Below are positions 1-5,771 of a stretch of 9,302 bases of DNA, in pieces. Each line of letters starts with the position of its first letter. Position 1 is the first letter of the stretch. The stretch is taken from assembly GCA_020048255.1 (NCBI GenBank), contig JAIFMR010000166.1, forward strand, positions 1 to 9,302, written 5' to 3'. A program made the position numbers and the translations under genes. The DNA is from Rhodoferax sp. Lineage in GTDB: Bacteria; Pseudomonadota; Gammaproteobacteria; Burkholderiales; Burkholderiaceae_C. A model generated the notes under the pieces. It was not told the origin of the DNA and did not search any database. It worked only from the letters and a program-made list of their open reading frames with translations.

Positions 1-710
1 TGCGCCTGGGCCTGCGCCTGGTCGCCAGCCTGAGCGAATCAGCCGCCCAGCGCATCGTCACGGCGCGCCAGCAGCAAGGCTTCACCAGCGTGGAAGATCT
101 GGCCTTGCGTGCCACACTGGACGCCGCAGACCTCACGGCTCTGGCCAGTGCTGACGCCCTGCAAGCCTTGAGCGGTCACCGCCGTCAGCAGGTCTGGGAC
201 GCCAGTGCCTTGCAGCGTGCGCCAGCGTTGCTGCGCGAGGCCCCGGTCCATGAGTCTGCGCTGCTGTTGCCAACAGCGTCAGAAGCCGAGGAAGTACGCT
301 TTGACTTTGCGTCCATGCGACTCACTTTACGCTCTCATCCCTTGTCATTGCTGCGTAGTCAGCTCTCAAAACTGAAGCTGATGACGGCAGCCCAATTACA
401 TGCCCTGCCGCACGGGCGGCTGGTGCGCGCCTGTGGACTGGTCACCATGCGGCAAAGCCCGGGCACCGCCAAAGGCGTCACCTTTGTCACGCTCGAAGAC
501 GAAACCGGCTGTGTCAACGTGATCGTCTGGAAAGCCCTGAAAGAGCGGCAGCGCCCCGAGTTGCTGCACGCGCAACTGCTGGCGGTGCACGGTACCTGGC
601 AGCGCGACCAGGACAGTTGGGGCCAGGTTTGCCATGTGGTGGCGGGTTACCTGCGTGACCTGACCCCCCTGCTTGGGGAGCTCAGCACACAAAGCCGGGA
701 CTTTCACTGA
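1..710 (+). CDS. dnaE2: Error-prone DNA polymerase DnaE2/ImuC, C-terminal part (5' end outside window)
   Basis: This is the last roughly 235 codons of a C-family DNA polymerase alpha subunit of the DnaE2 (ImuC) type, which carries out SOS-induced translesion synthesis with ImuA and ImuB. The frame is open from base 3 and ends at the TGA at 708-710. The start of the visible part is a helix-hairpin-helix-like stretch (LRLVASLSESAAQRIV), followed by the family pattern FTSVEDLALRA and SGHRRQQVWDA. An OB-fold follows at about 430-620 (RACGLVTMRQSPGTAKG, then TFVTLEDETGCVNVIVW), as in DnaE-type polymerases. The extreme C-terminus, SRDFH, resembles the usual DnaE2 ending. The polymerase active site, the start codon and any LexA box lie outside the window. 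imuA and imuB would be expected just upstream but cannot be seen. Replicative DnaE1 is less likely because the protein ends right after the OB-fold without the longer DnaE1 tail. Confidence 0.9.
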   Translation, partial: RLGLRLVASLSESAAQRIVTARQQQGFTSVEDLALRATLDAADLTALASADALQALSGHRRQQVWDASALQRAPALLREAPVHESALLLPTASEAEEVRFDFASMRLTLRSHPLSLLRSQLSKLKLMTAAQLHALPHGRLVRACGLVTMRQSPGTAKGVTFVTLEDETGCVNVIVWKALKERQRPELLHAQLLAVHGTWQRDQDSWGQVCHVVAGYLRDLTPLLGELSTQSRDFH

Positions 711-772
711 GGAAAGTTCTTAGAATAGTTCGCAAGGATGGCGACGCTGCCATTGCTCACCCCAGGCCGGCT

Positions 773-3199
773 ATGCGAACTTTTAAACTGACACCTTATT
801 TTTCATTGTTGGCGCTGATGTTGATGCTGATCGCGGGCGGCTTGTTGGGCGCCTTGGTCTGGCAGCAAGAGGTCACCCAGATGCAGCAACTGGCCGAAGA
901 CCGCAATGTCAACATGACCCGTGTTCTGGGAAATTTTTTGCGGCAAGACATTGCGCAATTGATGTCACGCTCGACCGGCATCCAGCAGGCAGAGTTGCAG
1001 GGCCTGCCCGAGATTCCCCAGCTCAAGGACAAGATTGACCCGCTGATTCGGGGTTCGGACATTGCCAAGGTCAAGATCTATAACTTGGCTGGCATCACCA
1101 TCTTTTCAACCGAGACGGCGCAGATCGGCGAAAGCAAGAGCAATAACGCTGGTTTTAATGCAGCGCGTTTGGGGCGCGTGGCCAGCGAACTGGTGCACCG
1201 CAACCAGTTCAGTGCCTTTGACGGCGACCGAAGCGATGTGGACCTGCTGTCCAGTTATGTCCCGGTGTGGGAGGGCCAGCAGGTTGTGGCGGTGTTTGAG
1301 CAGTACCAGGATGTGACCCAGCCTACGCACCACATTGAACGCTCCTTGTTTCAAGTGGCGGCCATCATCTTTGCAGTGTTTGGGGTCTTGTATGTGATGC
1401 TGGTTGCTGTGGTGCGGTATGCCCAGGCGGCGCTGAGCACCCAGCAGGCCGAGCTTGAAGCCGCTAACCGCAGCCTGGACCAGCGGGTTGCCGAGCGGAC
1501 CCAGGCCTTGCAGGTGAGCGAAACACAATTGCGCCAATCCGAGGCCCGCTTTCGCAGCCTGACAGAAATGTCTTCCGACTTTTATTGGGAGAGTGACGCC
1601 CAGCACCGTTTTACCTCGCGTACTCAAAGCGCCAAAGAAGCTGCTGACGCGGTGATCAACCAGACGCCGTTTGTTGGGATGTTGCGCTGGGAAGTCGCCC
1701 ATGTCACGCCCGATGAAGCCGGCTGGCAAGCCCATCGGGCGGTGCTGGATGCACACCTGCCGTTTCGGGACTTTGAAATTTCACGTATGGGTGACGAGGG
1801 CACGCTGTTGTTTGTCAGTGTCAGCGGCGACCCGGTGTTTGATGTCTCGGGTGCTTTTGTGGGTTACCGGGGTGTGGGGGCCGACATCACACAGCGTAAG
1901 CAGGCGGAGGAAAAAATCTTCAAACTGGCCTTTTTTGACCCACTCACGCACTTGCCCAACCGCAGCTTGCTGATGGACCGGTTGCAACAAGCCACCTCAG
2001 CCAACGCGCATACAGGTGCTTTTGCCGCGGTGTTGATTCTCAACCTGGACAACTTCAAGTCACTCAATGACACGCGGGGTCACGCCAGTGGGGATCAGTT
2101 GCTGCTTCAGGTGGCGCAGCGTCTGGTGGGCGCGGTGCACGCGCAGGACACGGTGGCGCGCATTGGGGGAGATGAGTTTGCCGTGTTGCTGCACAAAGTA
2201 GAAGCCACGACACACCCCGATGCGGTTGCGCTGGTGGCGTCCTTGGGTCACAAGCTGCTGGCCGAGTTGAAACAGCCCTACAGCTTGACGCATTCGGACT
2301 TTCATTGCAGTGCCAGCCTGGGCGTGGCCATCGCGCAGGGGCAGGAGTTATCGGCGGGCGATATATTGCGGCAGGCCGATATGGCGATGCACCAGGCCAA
2401 AGGTCGGGGCGCCAACAACCTGGTCTTCTTTGACGCGGCCATGGAGTCCGTTGTGCTGGGCAACGCGCAGCTGGAAGCCGGTTTGAGGCGGGCCTTGCAG
2501 CACGGACAGTTTGAGCTGTATTACCAGCCCCAGGTGCTTGGCAGCACCAGCCAGATAGGGGGTGCAGAAGCCCTGATTCGCTGGATACATCCGCAACGCG
2601 GACTGGTGTCACCCACTGACTTCATTGCCCATGCCGAGCACACGGGCCTGATCCTGCCGCTGGGGCAGTGGGTGCTGGAGACCGCCTGCCAACATCTGGC
2701 GCAGTGGGCGGACCGACCGGAGATGGCACATCTGGCGGTGGCAGTCAATGTCAGCGCCCAGCAGTTCAAAATGCCGGACTTTGCCGAGCAGGTGATCGCC
2801 ACACTGGAGCGCACTGGTGCCAACCCACAGCAGCTCAAGTTGGAGCTGACAGAGAGCATCTTTGCTGGCAATATCGATGAAATCACCCAGATGATGAACA
2901 GGCTCAAGGCGCTGGGTGTGGGCTTTTCGCTGGACGACTTTGGTACCGGTTATTCATCGCTGGCCTACTTGAGTCGCCTGCCGCTGGATCAGCTCAAAAT
3001 TGACCGGTCCTTTGTATCTCATATCGAATCCGGGGGCAACAATGCGGTGATCTGCGCTGCCACCATCAGTCTGGCGGATGAAGTTCAGCGCTATTTTCTG
3101 AGCACCGTGCACGGCTGTGATTTGCTGCAAGGGTATTTGTTCAGCCGCCCTGTGCCTCGTGAAGATTTCGAAAGACTGGTCGCTTCCTGGCAGTCCTGA
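773..3199 (+). CDS. Membrane-anchored PAS-GGDEF-EAL protein with probably inactive catalytic sites
   Basis: This 808-residue protein belongs to the c-di-GMP turnover family. In order it has TM1 (about 9-30), a periplasmic sensing region (about 32-190), TM2 (about 191-216), a coiled-coil linker (about 218-262), a PAS domain (about 262-378), a GGDEF domain (about 380-548) and an EAL domain (about 560-800). The GGDEF signature is intact (465-469). However, the first metal-ligand Asp of the usual DxDxFK motif is Asn424 (NLDNFK), and the RxxD inhibitory site reads HAQD (456-459). The EAL domain keeps E599, N659, E691, E694, D721, D722, K742 and Q786. The segment that normally carries the catalytic EGVE motif is absent: SLAD769 runs straight into EVQRYF, about 12 residues short. 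The start follows a weak AGG six bases upstream. TAGAAT at 721-726 could be a -10 box, but no good -35 is visible. The gene is 62 bp from dnaE2 and functionally unrelated to it. By inference it is a c-di-GMP sensor/effector or a decaying gene rather than a bifunctional enzyme. Confidence 0.93.
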   Translation: MRTFKLTPYFSLLALMLMLIAGGLLGALVWQQEVTQMQQLAEDRNVNMTRVLGNFLRQDIAQLMSRSTGIQQAELQGLPEIPQLKDKIDPLIRGSDIAKVKIYNLAGITIFSTETAQIGESKSNNAGFNAARLGRVASELVHRNQFSAFDGDRSDVDLLSSYVPVWEGQQVVAVFEQYQDVTQPTHHIERSLFQVAAIIFAVFGVLYVMLVAVVRYAQAALSTQQAELEAANRSLDQRVAERTQALQVSETQLRQSEARFRSLTEMSSDFYWESDAQHRFTSRTQSAKEAADAVINQTPFVGMLRWEVAHVTPDEAGWQAHRAVLDAHLPFRDFEISRMGDEGTLLFVSVSGDPVFDVSGAFVGYRGVGADITQRKQAEEKIFKLAFFDPLTHLPNRSLLMDRLQQATSANAHTGAFAAVLILNLDNFKSLNDTRGHASGDQLLLQVAQRLVGAVHAQDTVARIGGDEFAVLLHKVEATTHPDAVALVASLGHKLLAELKQPYSLTHSDFHCSASLGVAIAQGQELSAGDILRQADMAMHQAKGRGANNLVFFDAAMESVVLGNAQLEAGLRRALQHGQFELYYQPQVLGSTSQIGGAEALIRWIHPQRGLVSPTDFIAHAEHTGLILPLGQWVLETACQHLAQWADRPEMAHLAVAVNVSAQQFKMPDFAEQVIATLERTGANPQQLKLELTESIFAGNIDEITQMMNRLKALGVGFSLDDFGTGYSSLAYLSRLPLDQLKIDRSFVSHIESGGNNAVICAATISLADEVQRYFLSTVHGCDLLQGYLFSRPVPREDFERLVASWQS

Positions 3200-3311
3200 T
3201 ACATGCGTCACACCTTTGAAAGCCCTCATGTCCCCGACCCGCATCGCGTTTACCTCGTGTGCCCGTTTCAAGTCGGAGCTTCGGGCAAGGTGATTTATCT
3301 GGGGGCGATAT

Positions 3312-4040
3312 TCACACCCATGCGTTGGACAGGTCCTTTTGGCCTTCGCTGGGGTTGGACAAAAACAGCTTGTTGATCCAGACCGATTCGCGGGACTCGA
3401 TGGTTTTTAAAAACGCAGCAACAGCGTGCGGGTCTTTGGCCAAACTGCCAAAGCTATCAAAACCAGTCTCTAAAAAAGTCTGCAAAGCCCCCAAACCTGC
3501 AAATTCGGCGGGTCGGCGCATCATTTTGAGCATCAGGCGCAAACCCCGTTTACGGGTCAGGTCACTCAGGGCCTGGCCAATCGCCAAAACGGTGGCGAGT
3601 TGCCATTCGCGTTGCGGGCGTTGGCCAACAGCGCGCCAGGCCTCGAGATAACGCGCCGCTTGGCAGCGCTCCGTGCTGCCCATCCAGCATCGCGCCATGG
3701 CTTGGTCAAGTTCCTCAGTGACCCGGTGCAGATGGGCCAGGCTCACGGCAACACCCACCACAGGCTCTGGAAAGGTCAATTCCAGCGCCCCGGCAATGCG
3801 CGCAAACTGGGCATCGCGTTCGCTGTAGTCCTTTTCACTGTACAGCTCGGTTAAAAAAAAGCGGGCGCAGGTGCTGTACTGCGGGTCTGCGAGCAGGTCC
3901 TGATAGGCGCTGGTAAACCTTTTGGCTTGTAAGGCTTTGATGGTGGACACCGCACGACACAGTTCAGGGTGCTGGCGGGCGCCGGCTCGCAGCTCTGCGA
4001 CGCGCGACATGGCTTGCCGTATTGATGTTGAGGGTTCCAT
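3312..4040 (-). CDS. FFLEELY-motif family protein, function unknown
   Basis: This 242-residue, probably cytoplasmic protein has no signal peptide or membrane segment. It resembles the uncharacterised betaproteobacterial family named after a conserved FFLEELY motif. Here the motif reads FFLTELY (residues 61-67), with Thr in place of the first Glu. It is followed by the characteristic acidic and aromatic stretch SEKDYSERDAQFARI and by a second conserved region around LAHLHRVTEELDQAMA. The composition suggests an all-helical fold. The reading frame starts at an ATG (4040-4038) without a clear Shine-Dalgarno sequence; an internal Met at residue 11 is an alternative start. The gene converges with the GGDEF-EAL gene (112-bp gap, no convincing terminator seen) and diverges from the GNAT gene across 104 bp. 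No reaction can be assigned. The family assignment rests on remembered motif similarity. Confidence 0.75.
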   Translation of the reverse strand: MEPSTSIRQAMSRVAELRAGARQHPELCRAVSTIKALQAKRFTSAYQDLLADPQYSTCARFFLTELYSEKDYSERDAQFARIAGALELTFPEPVVGVAVSLAHLHRVTEELDQAMARCWMGSTERCQAARYLEAWRAVGQRPQREWQLATVLAIGQALSDLTRKRGLRLMLKMMRRPAEFAGLGALQTFLETGFDSFGSLAKDPHAVAAFLKTIESRESVWINKLFLSNPSEGQKDLSNAWV

Positions 4041-4051
4041 CGCAGCGAAGA

Positions 4052-4076
4052 GTTTACGCGCGCTAAGTGCGTAAAC
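4052..4076. promoter_or_regulatory. Perfect 8-bp inverted repeat upstream of the FFLEELY-type gene
   Basis: GTTTACGC (4052-4059) and GCGTAAAC (4069-4076) are perfect inverted copies separated by nine bases. The repeat lies 11 bases upstream of the minus-strand start codon at 4040. It could be a dimeric regulator's operator or a hairpin in the 5' leader that occludes the ribosome site. No uridine tract follows on either strand, so a terminator is unlikely. The function is inferred from symmetry and position only. Confidence 0.4.
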
Positions 4077-4120
4077 ACCACAGCTATGAAGGGAGTCTGG
4101 GCCTTTAGTCTAGAGTCACT

Positions 4121-4138
4121 AGGGAAAACCCTTATAGT
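4121..4138 (+). promoter_or_regulatory. Possible GNAT promoter: AGGG-AAAA-CCCT palindrome touching a -10-like TATAGT
   Basis: The sequence AGGGAAAACCCT (4121-4132) is an interrupted palindrome, followed immediately by TATAGT (4133-4138), a fair sigma-70 -10 hexamer. No good -35 lies at the usual spacing; 4110-4115 reads CTAGAG. The expected start of transcription, about seven bases after the hexamer, would fall on the A of the GNAT ATG at 4145. This suggests a leaderless transcript, in line with the missing Shine-Dalgarno sequence. The poor -35 and the adjoining palindrome fit a regulated promoter, but this is inference. Confidence 0.35.
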
Positions 4139-4144
4139 TGCGTC

Positions 4145-4822
4145 ATGTACGAAACCATCACGACAACCTCTGCTTCCGAGTCTGGCCATGCGCGCGTGCC
4201 CAGCGTGGTGGTGCCGATTCGCTCTTTGGGCGAGAACCACCGTGGCCGGATCGCCGAGCATCTCATGGCCTTGAACGAACAAGACCGCTATTTCCGATTT
4301 GGGTTTTCTGCCAAAGATGACCAGATTCAAAGCTATGTCGACGGCTTGAATTTCGACCGTGACGAAATTTTTGGTATTTACAACCGGCATCTCAAGCTGA
4401 TTGCCATGGCGCACCTGGCTTACTCGGGCGACTCACGTCAGAACGCTTGTTCTGAGTTCGGTGTGTCGGTGTCATCGAAGGCACGGGGGCGGGGTTACGG
4501 TGGCCGTCTTTTTGAGCGGGCTGTCATGCACGCGCGCAACGAAGGGGTTCGCACCATGTATGTGCATGTGCTGACCGAAAACGTGGCCATGCTCAAAATC
4601 GCCAAACACGCGGGTGCCACCGTGGTGCGTGATGGAGCTGAGTCGGAGGCGCATCTGAGCTTGCCTGCTGCCACTTTCAACACCCAAATTGCCGAAATGG
4701 TGGAAGAGCATCTGGCGCAGGCCAACTACCGGTTCAAGGTTCAATCCAAGCAATTTTTGGACACCATGGAGCGCTTTCAGAACGTCTGGCGTCCCGCTAG
4801 CCAAAACAGCCGGCAGGGCTGA
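4145..4822 (+). CDS. GNAT-family N-acetyltransferase
   Basis: This 225-residue protein belongs to the Gcn5-related N-acetyltransferase fold, which transfers an acetyl group from acetyl-CoA to an amine. The acetyl-CoA pyrophosphate-binding motif A is clear: strand FGVSVSS is followed by ARGRGYGGRLF, where R114, G117 and G119 match the R/QxxGxG/A pattern. The next helix (RLFERAVMHARNEG) and the strand MYVHVLTENVAMLKIAKHAGA, ending in the usual LKIAKHAGA-type helix and turn, complete the GNAT core (about 20-175). The last ~50 residues (from about 176) form a predicted helical, charged tail beyond the core. No ribosome site precedes the ATG, so the transcript may be leaderless (see 4121-4138). 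The gene diverges from the FFLEELY-type gene and lies 82 bp before corC, with which it may be co-transcribed. The substrate cannot be told from sequence. Confidence 0.9.
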   Translation: MYETITTTSASESGHARVPSVVVPIRSLGENHRGRIAEHLMALNEQDRYFRFGFSAKDDQIQSYVDGLNFDRDEIFGIYNRHLKLIAMAHLAYSGDSRQNACSEFGVSVSSKARGRGYGGRLFERAVMHARNEGVRTMYVHVLTENVAMLKIAKHAGATVVRDGAESEAHLSLPAATFNTQIAEMVEEHLAQANYRFKVQSKQFLDTMERFQNVWRPASQNSRQG

Positions 4823-4904
4823 CTTGCGCCTCGGGGACCTGGCCGAGTCCAAATCCGCTATCCTTGAGGTCTGTTGAACAACCGCATGTCCTGCTTTTTT
4901 GTCT

Positions 4905-5771
4905 GTGTCAGACCCCCATCCTACGCGTCCCGACCGGGAAGATAACCGTACTTTCTTACAAAAAATAGCGGAGTTCATTCACCCCGGACCCGATTCAACG
5001 GCCGAGCTCATCGAAGCGCTGGCCGATGCTGAGCACAACCAGCTCATCGGTGCTGACTCCCGCAAAATGCTCGAGGGCGTGATCCGCATGGCCGACATGA
5101 CCGCCGGGGATGTCATGGTGCCCACCACACGCATGGAGTTGGTCAACATCGAAGATCCCTACGACGACATGATGCATGGGGTGATTGACACCGCCCATTC
5201 ACGTTTTCCGGTGTTTGAAGGTGAGCGTGAAAACATCATCGGCATCCTGATGGCCAAAGACCTGCTCAAACTGCAGCGCGCGCCGGAGCTCAACATTCGG
5301 GCACTGCTGCGCCCGGCGGTGTTTGTGCCTGAGAGCAAGGGCTTGAACGACCTGCTGCGCGACTTCCAAAGCAACCACAACCATCTGGCCATCGTGATCG
5401 ACGAGTTTGGCCGGGTGGCGGGCTTGATCACCATCGAAGATGTGCTCGAGCAGATCGTGGGTGAAATTGAAGATGAGTTCGACATCGATGAAGACGAAGG
5501 CGACATCTTTGGTCTGGCCGATCGCACCTACCGCGTCAGCGGTGACACCCTGATTGAGCGGGTTGAGAACGCTTTTGACGTCAAGCTCGACAGCACCGAC
5601 CCGGAGGACGATTTTGAAACCATCGGTGGGCTGATCGCGCACGAGATGGGCCATGTGCCCAAGCGTGGCGAACACTTTATTCTGTCGGGCCTGGACTTTG
5701 CCGTGCTGCACACCAAGGGTGGCGCCGTGAAATGGTTCAAGGTCTCCCCGGCCGCTGATGCCGCCGTTTAG
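4905..5771 (+). CDS. corC: CorC/YbeX-type CBS-domain protein
   Basis: This is a soluble protein of 288 residues (from the chosen GTG) in the CorC/HlyC family, linked to magnesium/cobalt homeostasis and to ribosome function in E. coli (YbeX). It has a short acidic N-terminus, two CBS motifs (about 64-122, containing DVMVPTTRM, SRFPVFEGERENIIGIL and AKDLL; and about 131-187, containing NHLAIVIDEFGRVAGL and TIEDVLEQIVGEIEDEFD), then the CorC_HlyC C-terminal domain (about 203-281, with TIGGLIAHEMGHVPKRGE). The N-terminal DUF21 membrane domain of larger relatives is absent, as is normal for CorC. GTG 4905 was chosen because it gives the MSDPHP-type start I associate with relatives; an in-frame TTG lies at 4899. 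Neither start has a Shine-Dalgarno sequence. An ATG at 4886 is out of frame by one base across a run of six T. The end overlaps lnt by 14 bp, as in the conserved corC-lnt pair. Confidence 0.9.
   Translation: MSDPHPTRPDREDNRTFLQKIAEFIHPGPDSTAELIEALADAEHNQLIGADSRKMLEGVIRMADMTAGDVMVPTTRMELVNIEDPYDDMMHGVIDTAHSRFPVFEGERENIIGILMAKDLLKLQRAPELNIRALLRPAVFVPESKGLNDLLRDFQSNHNHLAIVIDEFGRVAGLITIEDVLEQIVGEIEDEFDIDEDEGDIFGLADRTYRVSGDTLIERVENAFDVKLDSTDPEDDFETIGGLIAHEMGHVPKRGEHFILSGLDFAVLHTKGGAVKWFKVSPAADAAV

Noticed and set aside
738..791. Seventeen-codon upstream frame overlapping the start of the GGDEF-EAL gene
   Set aside because: The only AAGG directly abuts the ATG, too close to act as a ribosome site, and nothing suggests an attenuator.
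1106..1756. Minus-strand open frame (216 codons) opposite the GGDEF-EAL gene
   Set aside because: It overlaps the membrane, linker and PAS parts of a clear gene and shows no family features of its own.
2064..2612. Minus-strand open frame (182 codons) opposite the GGDEF/EAL region
   Set aside because: It is a Pro-, Arg- and Cys-rich translation typical of a shadow frame, opposite conserved GGDEF and EAL motifs.
3259..3284. GCCCG and CGGGC arms between the convergent genes as a terminator
   Set aside because: The stem is only five pairs with a 16-base loop and no T tract on either strand.
3203..3376. Small plus-strand open frame (57 codons) after the GGDEF-EAL gene
   Set aside because: It has no ribosome site or recognisable sequence, and its 3' part overlaps the end of the convergent FFLEELY-type gene.
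4830..4847. CTCGG and CCGAG arms after the GNAT gene as a terminator
   Set aside because: A five-pair stem without a T tract is not enough to call termination before corC.
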